Of a stretch of DNA of 64,000 bases, positions 24,801 to 33,357 are shown piece after piece. This stretch comes from Pagrus major (lineage: Eukaryota; Chordata; Actinopteri; Spariformes; Sparidae). The DNA is taken from assembly GCF_040436345.1 (NCBI RefSeq), contig NC_133230.1, forward strand, positions 16,378,197-16,442,196. Direction: 5' to 3'. Within the stretch, counting starts at the first letter, position 1, and each line of letters starts with the position of its first letter. The notes under the pieces are model-generated. The model saw only the letters and a list, made by a program, of their open reading frames with translations. It had not been told where the DNA came from and did no database searches. A program made the position numbers and the translations under genes.

Positions 24801-26198
24801 CTTCCACCGATGCGATGATGTTGAGGAAGAGCTGCCCCTCAATCCTAGTGGCTGCGCTCGTTCTGAAGTCTACACACGGTAAGGACAGAGTTACTTTTGT
24901 CACTGTTTAACTTACAGTGTTAATAAGGTTTATTTAGGTAAAAAAAAAATTATTTTCTGTAATTTAATACACTTCAAATTAATTGAACTTTCTTTTCCTT
25001 CTCATTAGGAAAGCAACTTTTGATATGTTCAACTTCCTGGCATCACAGCACAGAGAGCTCCCTGACATAGTCGGGCCTTTTGATGAAGAAGAGGATGAAT
25101 TCCCACTGAAATCTTCCAGGTAAAGGGATAAAAACTGTGCCACTTCCTTGACCCTAACCTTAAAAGTTAAACACACTGCACACAACAGCTAACAGCAATT
25201 TAAAGTTGCCATGTTGACACCTCCTTTTCTATGTCTTACTTGCCAACAGACGAGCCACCAGCAGTGAGCTTCCCATGGCGATGAGATTCAGACACCTGGA
25301 AAAAATCTCCAAAGAAGCAGTAGGAGTTTACAGGTAATGTCAACAAGAAACGACTATCCAAATATATATTATTTGTATGCTCAAATGTAATTAACTGTAT
25401 TCAACTGTTCTGTAATCCTCTTAGATCTGAGATTCATGGTCGAGGCCTTTTCTGTAAAAGAAACATCGAGGCTGGGGAGATGGTGATCGAGTACGCCGGC
25501 AACGTCATTCGCGCTGTCCTGACTGATAAGCGGGAGAAATATTATGACAGCAAGGTAAGTAAACGTAATACACACAACTGTACAAAAAATCAGCCTCATC
25601 ATGTCGGGTTAAAGTTTCTGCCTCATTATTTTATATATGTATTGATGTTCATGCACGTCCTTGAGTGCCTCGTCTCAGTACCTCTGAGAGAGCAACAGTA
25701 GCTAACTTTGGTTAAGAAATGTCCACACATTAACTAACGACCGGCTTCCAGCCCACCACAGAACTTCCACCAAGCCCCTTTAATGGCTATTGCAGAAAAA
25801 ATGCTGACTATGAATAGCATCAAAAAAGGATTTATTTCATGAAAACATAAAGGATTACATCTTTAAGCTGTTGAATATCCTGTGAATGTGAAAATAATGA
25901 CTGACTCTGTGATCGCTCTCAGGGCATCGGCTGCTACATGTTCCGCATCGACGACTTCGATGTGGTGGACGCGACGATGCAAGGCAACGCGGCTCGCTTC
26001 ATCAACCACTCCTGCGAGCCAAACTGCTACTCTCGTGTCATCAACGTGGACGGCCGTAAGCACATTGTCATCTTCGCCCTGAGGAAGATCTACCGCGGCG
26101 AAGAACTGACCTACGACTACAAGTTTCCCATCGAGGACGAGAACAGCAAGCTGCACTGTAACTGTGGGGCGCGACGCTGCCGTCGCTTCCTGAATTAG
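586..26198 (+). CDS. kmt2b: KMT2B-type histone H3K4 methyltransferase, 36 coding exons
   Basis: Chromatin enzyme that methylates H3 lysine 4 in a COMPASS-like complex with menin, WDR5, RBBP5, ASH2L and DPY30 (family knowledge). Exons: 586-888, 3947-5453, 5771-5922, 6075-6161, 6341-6497, 8745-9003, 9646-9707, 9820-10029, 10236-10345, 12959-13972, 14442-14555, 14689-14835, 15099-15191, 15445-15562, 15711-15821, 16167-16357, 16491-16592, 16741-16851, 17062-17138, 17388-17566, 17839-17924, 18657-18791, 18913-19071, 19170-19287, 19422-19500, 19818-19978, 20259-20420, 20599-22894, 23132-23254, 23591-23709, 24237-24362, 24626-24878, 25009-25119, 25250-25333, 25425-25554, 25923-26198. All junctions are GT-AG and in phase; sum 9,522 nt, 3,173 residues (human KMT2B is about 2,715). 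An in-frame TAA at 580-582 supports the ATG. KMT2B rather than KMT2A is favoured by the RFPGRP menin motif, the LLRLLG segment and the CXXC wording. The ba/bb copy is not assignable. An extra in-phase exon in the 10.3-12.9 kb intron cannot be excluded. Confidence 0.96.
889..3946 (+). other. kmt2b: kmt2b intron 1
   Basis: About 3.1 kb with no recognisable coding sequence. Contains a (CA)n tract at 1203-1227 and a hAT-like candidate element at 1929-2507. The remainder is AT-rich unique-looking sequence. Confidence 0.7.
1929..2507. mobile_element. Candidate non-autonomous hAT-like element in kmt2b intron 1
   Basis: The left end begins TAGGGATGTAAAT and the right end finishes ATTAACATCCTTA, which are imperfect inverted copies. 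The interior is AT-rich with repeated ATTGATTA-type words typical of dispersed fish repeats. The flanking 8-mers do not match, so the boundaries are tentative. No transposase remnant seen. Confidence 0.4.
3947..5453 (+). other. kmt2b: kmt2b exon 2: basic N-terminal linker
   Basis: Residues 102-603, a large Ser/Lys/Arg-rich and probably disordered exon. A conserved island reads [15 protein letters not shown] (about nt 4957-5001), matching the SSRVIKTPRRF motif upstream of CXXC in KMT2A/B. Several basic clusters (for example KRKQKRQRR) could contact DNA, but no classic RGRP AT-hook is visible. Near the exon start there is a short internal duplication of the type LIGKI(I/V)P. Acceptor at 3945-3946, donor after 5453 in phase 1. 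Confidence 0.9.
6498..8744 (+). other. kmt2b: kmt2b intron 5
   Basis: About 2.2 kb without recognisable coding exons. Holds a candidate hAT-like element near 7071-7450. The rest is AT-rich with no further feature that I can support. Confidence 0.6.
7071..7450. mobile_element. Candidate non-autonomous hAT-like element, intron 5
   Basis: Begins CAGTGTTTCCC at 7071 and ends GGGAAACACTG at 7450, an exact 11-bp inverted pair typical of hAT elements. About 380 bp with no transposase coding, hence non-autonomous. The adjacent 8-mers (7063-7070 and 7451-7458) do not match, so the target duplication is decayed or the ends are slightly off. Confidence 0.55.
8745..9707 (+). other. kmt2b: kmt2b exons 6-7: CXXC zinc finger
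   Basis: Residues about 787-826 form the CXXC domain that binds unmethylated CpG (family knowledge). The cysteines are arranged [15 protein letters not shown], then KFGG and KRQCC, and the last zinc ligand, in YRKC, comes from exon 7. The KFGG loop that inserts into CpG DNA is intact. Just upstream, residues about 760-772 are a dense basic AT-hook-like run ([13 protein letters not shown]). A poly-Arg run also sits in exon 4 (6075-6161). Exon 5 (6341-6497) carries GPRIKHVCR and [10 protein letters not shown], both conserved in KMT2A/B. Confidence 0.95.
10346..12958 (+). other. kmt2b: kmt2b intron 9
   Basis: About 2.6 kb between two phase-0 junctions, so an additional in-phase exon could hide here; none was recognised. 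Contains an inverted-repeat element at about 12018-12640. The rest is AT-rich with no other supportable feature. Confidence 0.6.
12018..12640. mobile_element. MITE-like element with long inverted termini
   Basis: The left end (TCTGTTCAGACCAAAGATTTG, about 12023-12043) and the reverse complement of the right end (about 12618-12640) agree closely over roughly 25 bp. Further inside, a CAGTTCACAC / GTGTGAACTG-type pair also occurs in inverted arrangement. No coding capacity seen. Family not identified. Confidence 0.5.
12959..13972 (+). other. kmt2b: kmt2b exon 10: Ser/Pro/Gln-rich linker
   Basis: Residues about 950-1287, between CXXC and the PHD cluster. Low-complexity Ser/Pro/Gln/His content with degenerate tandem repeats (SQSPPxxSQPVTQP-type units) at 13210-13430. 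The last residues, YKIRVDFK, match the conserved RVDFKEDC junction before PHD1 in KMT2A/B, which fixes the frame. Two acceptors in the same frame are possible (exon start 12959, or 12944 for five extra residues). No folded domain is visible in the linker. Confidence 0.85.
14442..16357 (+). other. kmt2b: kmt2b exons 11-16: PHD1-PHD3
   Basis: Residues about 1288-1545 contain three PHD zinc fingers with the KMT2A/B cysteine pattern. PHD1 begins at [10 protein letters not shown] and runs to WCCRRC; PHD2 is CHVCG to ACLGP and CMTCIRC; PHD3 starts at [10 protein letters not shown] and continues through [13 protein letters not shown] to CFTCQPC. In KMT2A, PHD3 reads H3K4me3 and also contacts the cyclophilin PPIE/CYP33. 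Here PHD3 keeps the zinc ligands, the first cage Tyr (residue 1455), Met 1463 and Trp 1472, but the Tyr equivalent to KMT2A Y1581 is Gln (residue 1459) and the loop is one residue shorter. Confidence 0.93.
16491..17566 (+). other. kmt2b: kmt2b exons 17-20: bromodomain region
   Basis: Residues about 1546-1701. Position between PHD3 and the extended PHD, and the final [19 protein letters not shown] block, match the bromodomain region of KMT2A/B. The [13 protein letters not shown] segment corresponds to its C-terminal helix. Bromodomain sequence itself is weakly conserved in this family. Acetyl-lysine binding cannot be judged by eye, because KMT2 bromodomains often lack the binding residues. Confidence 0.75.
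17839..19978 (+). other. kmt2b: kmt2b exons 21-26: extended PHD and FYRN
   Basis: Residues about 1717-1822 form the extended PHD finger: [11 protein letters not shown], then [24 protein letters not shown] and FHFMCARA with the remaining zinc ligands. FYRN follows ([21 protein letters not shown] to [15 protein letters not shown], residues about 1834-1915). After Taspase1 cleavage the FYRN of the N-terminal half pairs with the FYRC of the C-terminal half in this family, so the two halves stay together. All expected landmarks are present. Confidence 0.93.
17959..18267. mobile_element. Short MITE in kmt2b intron 21
   Basis: Begins AGGGCTGAAACC and ends GGTTTCAGCTCG, inverted and nearly identical. 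About 310 bp, AT-rich, non-coding. Similar interior words (AATTGATTATC, CAGCAGTCCAAAACC-type) recur near 47,160, 49,860 and 51,070, suggesting one dispersed family. Sits in the 732-bp intron between exons 21 and 22. Confidence 0.55.
20599..22894 (+). other. kmt2b: kmt2b exon 28: long linker with Taspase1-type site
   Basis: Residues about 2002-2766, the largest exon, as in mammalian KMT2A/B. Disordered Ser/Pro-rich sequence with acidic patches. QLDGADG at 21372-21392 aligns with the Taspase1 site QLDGVDD of KMT2B; the scissile bond would be D2262-G2263. PPSEI at 21597-21611 aligns with the start of the activation motif PSEIVDFVLKNL of KMT2B, but the following hydrophobic residues are not kept. 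The end, [13 protein letters not shown], matches the conserved block before FYRC. A short Ala/Pro-rich repeat encodes [10 protein letters not shown]-like sequence near 22180. Confidence 0.9.
24237..25119 (+). other. kmt2b: kmt2b exons 31-33: FYRC and WDR5-binding Win motif
   Basis: [17 protein letters not shown] starts FYRC (residues about 2870-2955), continuing through AWRAVIDGV and [26 protein letters not shown] at 24850-24873 is the Win motif, whose Arg enters the WDR5 central channel (family knowledge). Human KMT2B has Ala where this has Ser; the human KMT2C Win motif also has Ser there, so binding is expected to survive. Exon 33 adds [12 protein letters not shown], also conserved. Confidence 0.93.
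25250..26198 (+). other. kmt2b: kmt2b exons 34-36: SET and post-SET catalytic domain
   Basis: Residues about 3011-3173. Visible landmarks: MAMRFRHL, then [12 protein letters not shown] (cofactor binding), [25 protein letters not shown], the catalytic/cofactor block [24 protein letters not shown], and the post-SET cysteines [13 protein letters not shown] at the C-terminus. Every residue I associate with catalysis is present, so this is an active H3K4 methyltransferase by sequence. Exon 36 ends at TAG 26196-26198. Confidence 0.97.
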
Positions 26199-26233
26199 TA
26201 CAGCCAACGCACACGCAGGCACGCACACACACA

Positions 26234-26265
<32 letters not shown>

Positions 26266-27909
26266 CACACACACACACACAATGTACCTGTAGCCATCTT
26301 GTGGAAGGCACTTGGATTCAGAAGGCGGATTTCAATGAACTGATGAAGGCGACCAATGTGAAGTAGCCATAAGAGTGAGGTCGCTGATATGCACAGACCT
26401 GATCTACTGAAAGTCTTGGAAGCTTAATTTATAGACTGCTCGAGGACAGCGTGTTCATTTCTGTCCTCTGAACTGCTGTTAGTCACACAAACCAGATTTG
26501 AGCCATAATGAAAGCTTGGGATGAAAACTATTTATGAGATTTCCTACTGCTGGATTGTTGGTCTGTTAGGAGGTGCAGTTTAATCAATGAAACTGCACAA
26601 ATGATTGGATCAGTGTACTGTTTCACCAACTCGTACATCACGTTCTTTCAGTTTGTTGAATTTGTCGTCAGTAGCCTCTGCTGGAACTGAGAGAGACCAG
26701 CCAGGAGGCGATTCATTACCAGCTACAAATGGTGCAAACTTAAAATATTGTTATTGTTATGCTGGTGACAGAGTGTCTGTGTAAATACAAGGTCACCGAG
26801 AAGGATGAGGAGAATTTATTCAGCACCTTACTTTGACACGACCTTCTCCGGCAGCACTGGTGTTGCAGCAGACGGGACACATTTGACTTCAGAGCGAAAC
26901 AAACACATTTGACTCAAAGCACCTCGTGTATATTTTAGTGCAGCTACATTTTAATTTCACTCTGGATACCACAAGTCTTGTGAGCAGGGACTCTGCTGTT
27001 TCAGGTGCTGGTGACATTTACCCCAAAACGTAGTTTTAATATAGTCACCCAAAGTCATCCTTTTCCCCTTCATTCACTCAGTTGAAATTCCTGTTTTTAT
27101 TTGTGGCGGCAGAGATGCTGTGATCTAAATGCTTTTATCCCACTATTACAGTCTGTTCTTTATTTGTTCATTTGTGCTGTTTGTGTCTTTTAAGGTCTAT
27201 GAGGGAGAGTTTCCTTGATGCAGGGTTCAAACTGACAGTAATCTTGCTCTGCACAGTCCCTTATAAATCTTTTTGTATTTTTGTATATTTGAACAATAAA
27301 TGTATATTCAACAAGCTGATGGAAATAAATGTGTTTGAGCTTTTAACTTTCTATTTGTAAGTGAAGGCTGACTAATGGAACCGAAGCTATTGCCGAGTGA
27401 TGATCCTAAGTTAATCTTTTTTTTTTTTTCTGTGGCTGTTTTGCACCCTCTTGCTCTTTTTTGTCTCTCACAGGTGTACTACCTCAATGGTGTCATGAAG
27501 CAAGATTTAATTACCCAAAACATTTAGTGAAACCTGCTTCCTTATTTCTAATCATTACGTCTTGATAGCTTGAAAACGAACGACATCAGTACTATTAAAC
27601 ACTGACTTGCTGTTTTGCCTGCAATTATTTTGTAAGAATAGGCCGCCACCATGTTTTGTACGCCTATTCTCCTGTGTGCTACCGCACCCGGCTGATGGAT
27701 ATAGATAGGACCCTAGAGTTTTGATTGAAGGCTGAATGCTGTGGATGTATGTTTTGTGATTCAGGATTAATAATCGGATTTGACACGCAAAGCTTTGTTA
27801 CTAATATCGGCTCACGGTGGATCCTTGCCTGTACATAGTTGTATAAAGAATTTCTAAACCTGTTAAATATTTTTTTACCTACCTTGTTTTTTAATTTATG
27901 TTCAATAAA
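26199..27909 (+). other. kmt2b: kmt2b 3' untranslated region
   Basis: Non-coding sequence after the stop. Two AATAAA signals at 27295-27300 and 27904-27909 would give 3' UTRs of about 1.1 and 1.7 kb; the second may belong to a longer isoform. A CA-rich microsatellite lies 9-83 nt after the stop codon. Transcript ends are inferred from signals only. Confidence 0.6.
26207..26281. repeat. (CA)n microsatellite in kmt2b 3' UTR
   Basis: Interrupted CA dinucleotide run starting 9 nt after the TAG stop codon. Confidence 0.9.
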
Positions 27910-29600
27910 ATTCATGTTCAAAATGTGTGTTTCTCTTGCTAGTGTTTTTACCAATGAAGGCTAGATAAATTAGGGGTAGAAATCAAGGAGACTGAATACT
28001 GATATTGGAAACCGATATTCATTTACAGTGTAAATTAAAATTTAAGTGTCAACATTTTTAACAACCAGTGATGAAATAAACTTAAGCACAATTTACTCAA
28101 GTACTTTTCTTAAATACAATCTATTCTGCTACTTTATAATTCTGCTCCACTACATTTATTTAATAACTTAAGTTACTTTGCAGATTCAGATTATTCAGTG
28201 TTTATAGGCCATTAATTGTGACGTGTTACCAATCAGATAGTGTTGTGGGGGGACATTGTGTGAGAGGATGCTGCATCAGAGCCAAAATAGCACAATTAGT
28301 TTGTTTTATCTGCAATCTGACAGAAAAATAACCGATCCTGATAATTGGAAAATGCTGAATATCGGCCTTGATAATCGCTCTAGCCCTAATTCTTTAGTGA
28401 ATTTATACAAATGTTCATGCAAGAAAGAGAAACCACCTCCAGTGAGTTTGGACTGGGCTGCTAAAAAGAAAGAAATTGTGCCCGTATGAGTGTGGTGCAA
28501 ATTTGGGGATTTCATTTAATTGTCCGCTTGTACGCTAAAAGCAAGTTGTAGTCCAAGAAAAACTATTTTTACGGTGGAGTGTTGAGGATGAGTTCAGGAG
28601 TCTCACAGCCTGAGGAAAGAAGCTGCTCTGTAGTCTGGTGGTACGGCAGCGGATACTTCTGTATCTTGTCAGATGGCAGCAGGGTGAACAGACTGTCTTT
28701 TAGTGTCCTTTGGGCCCTGATTAGACACCTCACTTCACTGACACTATCGACACTTTTGTAGCTATAATTATTGAGTGTTATTAAAGGTGCAATATGTAGT
28801 TTTGGAGAAGACATTTTAATCAGAAGAGAAAGCGTTTTTTAAGCCTAAACAAACTAAATAAACAAACTCTTTGTTTTCATGACTGAATAAAGTGAATACA
28901 CAAACTGACCTTAAAGGACAACACAATGTCATACTGTTTTACTTTGTTTATATTTGGCGGACCCTGCCACCTTTCTAGCTTCAAACTGTGTTCTGGGGAC
29001 CTTATTTTCCTCTGAGAACAGCTTGTTCATTCAGTTATGGAAAACATACATATTTCTGAGTTTGTATTATTATTATTGATAACAATAGTATCACCAAATA
29101 GTGACTCTGTGATAATCGATACATCACAACATCTGTTTAACTGAAGAATACAAAATACCGAATAGTTGAGGTTGGGGAAACATGGATATGCACTGCACTC
29201 AGTTTTGAAACAGTCTTATCAGAGTTATTATGTAATTACTGAGAAACCTCTCATATGTTACCTGCTGAGTTGAGACCGGTTACACCTGCAAACTCTGAAC
29301 TGCTATCAGACACAGTTAAAATAAGGTACTACACATCGTCATCTGAACTGGACTGATCCCCTGCTGAGTTTTTGATAAAACAATATTCACCCTGACAGAC
29401 ATATAAGTGTTTTTACCTGCTTTCCAATAAAATCTTTAATATGAAATCTTCCTTTGCATATTAGACTTTACAGGGTTGAAATTACATAATTGCTGATGCT
29501 GTAAGTGTCAGCAATTGCTGTAAGTGTCAAACAGTCTTACTGTTTGTCTTCAGCCATGTGGTTCATTCCCAGAACAAGGTGTTGAACTGGAAGGCTGATG
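27910..29600. other. Intergenic region between kmt2b and trypsinogen
   Basis: No gene seen. Contains an AAGTA-type dispersed fish repeat (about 28080-28200), a segment rich in ATCGG/CCGAT words near 28000-28390, and a stretch at 28570-28750 (AGGAAAGAAGCTGCTCTG and following) that I recognise as a widely dispersed fish repeat, family uncertain. The last 150 bp are the trypsinogen promoter. Confidence 0.5.
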
Positions 29601-29613
29601 CAGGTGTATATAA
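29555..29613 (+). promoter_or_regulatory. Trypsinogen promoter: TATA box and candidate PTF1 site
   Basis: TATATAAAG near 29607-29615 lies about 45 nt upstream of the ATG. Upstream, CATGTG (29555-29560), five bases, then TTCCCA (29566-29571) resembles the bipartite E-box plus TC-box site of the pancreatic acinar factor PTF1. The TATA call is firm; the PTF1 call is a motif match only. Confidence 0.55.
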
Positions 29614-29656
29614 AGAGTAACGGTGTGGATTTTCTCACATTAAGAGGAAACTCACC

Positions 29657-32600
29657 ATGAAGGCCCTGATATTCCTGACTCTGCTTGGCGCAGCATGTAA
29701 GGGACCAACCAAACTCCATTTTATCTCCTGCTTTGATTAAATAACTTTAAATTACTTTTCTGCCCTTGTTTAAGGACCTTATGCACTTTGCAATGGTGAC
29801 GTATTCTAGGTTTTCCTTGTGCCATAATATACCTCACATGGTGTTTCAGTTGCTGCAGCTGAGGATGAGAAGGTTGTCGGAGGGTACGAGTGTCCCGGAC
29901 ACTCTGTTCCCTTCCAGGTGTCTCTGAACGCTGGATACCACTTCTGCGGTGGATCCCTCATCTCCAGCCAGTGGGTGGTATCTGCTGCTCACTGCTACAT
30001 GTCGTAAGTACAGTACTTTTTGTCCAAACTTCCTTTACAACCAGCTAAATTGTATTGAAGGACTCAACTTAAATGCACATGGAATTTTATTATAACAAAG
30101 CAAGTAAGTATCAACCAATGAGTACAAGCAGATCCACACATGTGCTAAACTCTGACAATTTATTCAATCTATTTAACATTTGCAGGATTGAAAATAAAAC
30201 AGAAGAAGCAGCTTAAAATTCCCCAACTCCTCTAATGTGTGGCCATTTATCACTCACCAATAGATGTGCACTATTCACAACATTACTGTAGGCCCATGTA
30301 TGCTACGTTTAAAGGGAGGAGGAAAAACACAATCTTCATATTACAAATTACATTTTCAATTCATAATAAATAAATAAATAAATCCTTACTTGGTCTGGTA
30401 TGACCAGTAATGGTAGCTAGTGTTAACTAAATGGATTTATTAAAAACCAAAGCTTTACCCATTTTTAGCTTATTGTACTTTGATGTAGGTTATATGTGTG
30501 TTGATGTGATGGTGGTGAATACAAATAAATAAATAAATAAAACAATATAAAAACACAACCAGGCATAGATTTCAGGGGAAATTGTTTCATAGTTACTCAT
30601 AAGTTTAAAATACTTTTTTCCATTAATTTGAGGGATACAAGTCGCAAATTTAGATTTAGAAGAAAGGTAGAAAGCTTAGGATGAGATTTAAAAAAATATC
30701 TGTTATTAAAAAAATAAGCGAGAGATTGTTTCCATATTATGTTTACGAAAGGTACGAGACATAACAACATCTGTAAACTCAGCAATAAGACAGTTGACAT
30801 ATTTCATGTAAGATTTTGAAATGTACTTCCTCGTTTGCTTGCTGATTGGCCGCTTTGTTGTGATGTCACTGAGAGAGCTCACAAACAAGCTAAGCTACTA
30901 TATGTGCAGTCTGTTAGCATAATTGTGTTTGTGGTCTCACTTTAAATAATTATGATGAATGAAGGATGCAGAAATATTTTTAAGAAACCGGACTTAACTT
31001 TCATCCCTGTGCCAGTCGCATCCAGGTCCGCCTTGGCGAGCACAACATCGCTGTGAACGAGGGCACCGAGCAGTGGATTGATGCTTCCAAGATGATAATG
31101 CACCCGTATTACAACAGCTACAACCTGGACAACGACATCATGCTGATCAAACTGAGTCGCCCCGCCACCCTCAACAGCTACGTCCAGACTGTGTCCCTGC
31201 CCTCTCGCTGCCCCGTGGCTGACGAGAACTGCATGGTGTCAGGGTGGGGAAACATGGCCACCAATGGCAGTAAGTTGAGTCTGACAGCTGAGAGAGAAAG
31301 TAAGGGAAAAGAGAAGCAAGGTTATTAAGTGTGGCCTCAATAATGATAGAGGATGACTCTTACAGCACTGAGTTATTCCTACATAATATTGCTTTAAACC
31401 CCATTATTCCCATGTTATTCAGAGTAAATGTAGTATTTACATAATGGTATAGGTCCTGTAACTGAGACTTGTCTTGCTGCTCCCCAGACAACTTCCCTGA
31501 CAGGCTGCAGTGCCTGAGGCAGCCCATCATCGACGACAGGATCTGCAGGAACGCCTACCCCGGCATGATCAGCGACAACATGGTTTGCTCTGGATTCATG
31601 CAAGGAGGCGCCAGCAGCTGCCAAGTGAGTTGGACTAAACCACACTGAACACACACAGGGAGTCAGGTGGTCGCAGTACAAAGAGTGTGTGACTCAGTGG
31701 TGCTGAGCACACAAAAGTATACTGTCTAGCCCATATTTTTCACTGAGCACTGAGTATTATATGATTCACATATCCGCTCTGATACCCTTTAATTAAAAAC
31801 AGAGGCAGACATTTTCACAGTGTCCCCACTTTTTAAATTACCACTACGCCACTGCTGTGACTGCAGGAAGATGATGAAACACTGATGCAAGAGACAGGTT
31901 AACCCTCTCAACGTGTTTCCTCTTCTTTTTTTCTTTTTTTTTTTATGTTAGGAGATTTTACTGACACTTACAGATGAAACAAAGGGTCTGGTAAAATATA
32001 GTGGGGGGGCTGTTAAATGTGAAATGCTAAAAATATTAAACAGTATACCGACCCACCTATTTCTGTCAACATAATGGTTTTACCATAACACAAAGGAGGT
32101 ATTATTTATGAGTTATATGATGAATATCATGACACAATAAAAACGTGTCGTCCATTTTAGGTTTTTCCATAACTTTACCTTTTTAACTCTTGCCAGCTAT
32201 CACTTAAATATCTTCGGGTGAAGTAGGTCATTGTGGGCAATGTCCCAGGACAATTTACAGGACTGCTTTATTGCAATATTGGATTTAAATGAGTTTTGAA
32301 TCTGTGTGATGACCCAATTTGTCAACAGGATTAAATGAAAACAGGCTAACCAAACTGTTTCTCATGTGATTTTGCCAGAAAATGTACCATATTACAACAT
32401 ATTAAATCAATCAGGAGTAACTTAAAGGGGAGTTCTGGTATTTTTAAACCTGGGTTGTATGTTTGCATGTTGTGTTGTGTAAAGGATTCGTACTCACCAA
32501 AAGTCTTAGAAAGGGCCAAGTAGATCGCCTCAGCTGGCAGGCGATGGCTGTAATGTAAAGTAATCCTTTAGGGCAACTGCGACCTAGAGGAACTGCCGGC

Positions 32601-33357
32601 GAGAATTGATTTCCAATGTCATGGATGAATATTTAACAGATTTTTACAATCTAGATGAGACGACAACTGTAACAACACACCTCACGAGATTTCAGAGCGA
32701 GACTTCTCCTTGAGCAAGACTTGTGTTTCTGGTGTTTCTTAAAGGGATCTTATTCAACAAAATTAATGGACTATATCTGTAGGTGTCCTTCCATAATGTT
32801 GTCAGACACTTAAGAGTAACAACCTGAGCCTGTCAGTGGCAAAAACAAGCACTTTTAAGCAAGCACACAGCTGCCAGCTTCCAAAACCTTTGGTAAGTAT
32901 GAATCATTTACACACCAAAACATGTAAGCACAGGGCCCAGGTTTGAAATGCTGGAATTCCCCTTAAACACCCCCTGAAAAGCTTGTTTCTGCTGACCTGT
33001 AAAGATTTAGATGACTCCGAAACTATCAACCAAAGACGGCAGTAAGATCACTGATTATCAGCCTGGTGTTAATTTACTCTTTAACACAAACATTTGTGGA
33101 AAGGTACGACTATTTGCTGCTTTTCTTGAGTTTGAGTGTGATTGCTCACCATGATGACAAAATGTACCATAACATACGTAGCATAATTGTTCTGCTTGTG
33201 TCTGCAGGGAGACTCTGGTGGTCCTCTGGTGTGTAACGGTCAGCTGCAGGGAGTCGTGTCCTGGGGTTATGACTGCGCCATGCAGGGACACCCCAGCGTC
33301 TACGCCCGTGTGTGCCGCTACAATGGCTGGATCAGCAGCGTCATGAGCAGCAATTAA
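29657..33357 (+). CDS. Trypsinogen-like serine protease with Ser189, five exons
   Basis: Secreted pancreatic-type S1 protease. Exons 29657-29696, 29850-30003, 31016-31269, 31488-31624, 33208-33357; total 735 nt, 244 residues, all junctions GT-AG and in phase. Signal peptide about residues 1-15 ([15 protein letters not shown]), short acidic activation peptide AEDEK, mature start VVGG. Catalytic His in SAAHC, Asp in DNDIMLIKL, Ser in GDSGGP; 12 cysteines as in six-disulfide trypsins. Odd points: residues 188-190 read A-S-S before CQGDSGGP, so the trypsin specificity Asp189 is Ser; 226 is Ser instead of Gly; 219 is Asp. These suggest changed specificity. Could belong to the fish group III trypsins (cod trypsin Y type); that needs a tree. 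AATAAA signals near 33524-33533. Confidence 0.93.
30004..31015 (+). other. Trypsinogen-like gene intron 2
   Basis: About 1 kb, AT-rich with AATA runs near 30367 and 30524. No coding exon, RNA gene or clear mobile element seen. Confidence 0.6.
31625..33207 (+). other. Trypsinogen-like gene intron 4
   Basis: About 1.6 kb without coding sequence. Unusually long for this intron compared with the compact trypsin layout; much of the excess is a MITE-like element at 32422-32966. Confidence 0.6.
32422..32966. mobile_element. MITE with TTAA-flanked inverted termini
   Basis: Left end TTAAAGGGGAGTTCTGGTA followed by TTTTTAAACCTGGG; right end CCCAGGTTTGAAATG then CTGGAATTCCCCTTAA. The ends are inverted copies over about 45 bp, and each abuts TTAA, the target of piggyBac-type elements. 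No transposase coding. The family assignment is inference. Confidence 0.6.
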
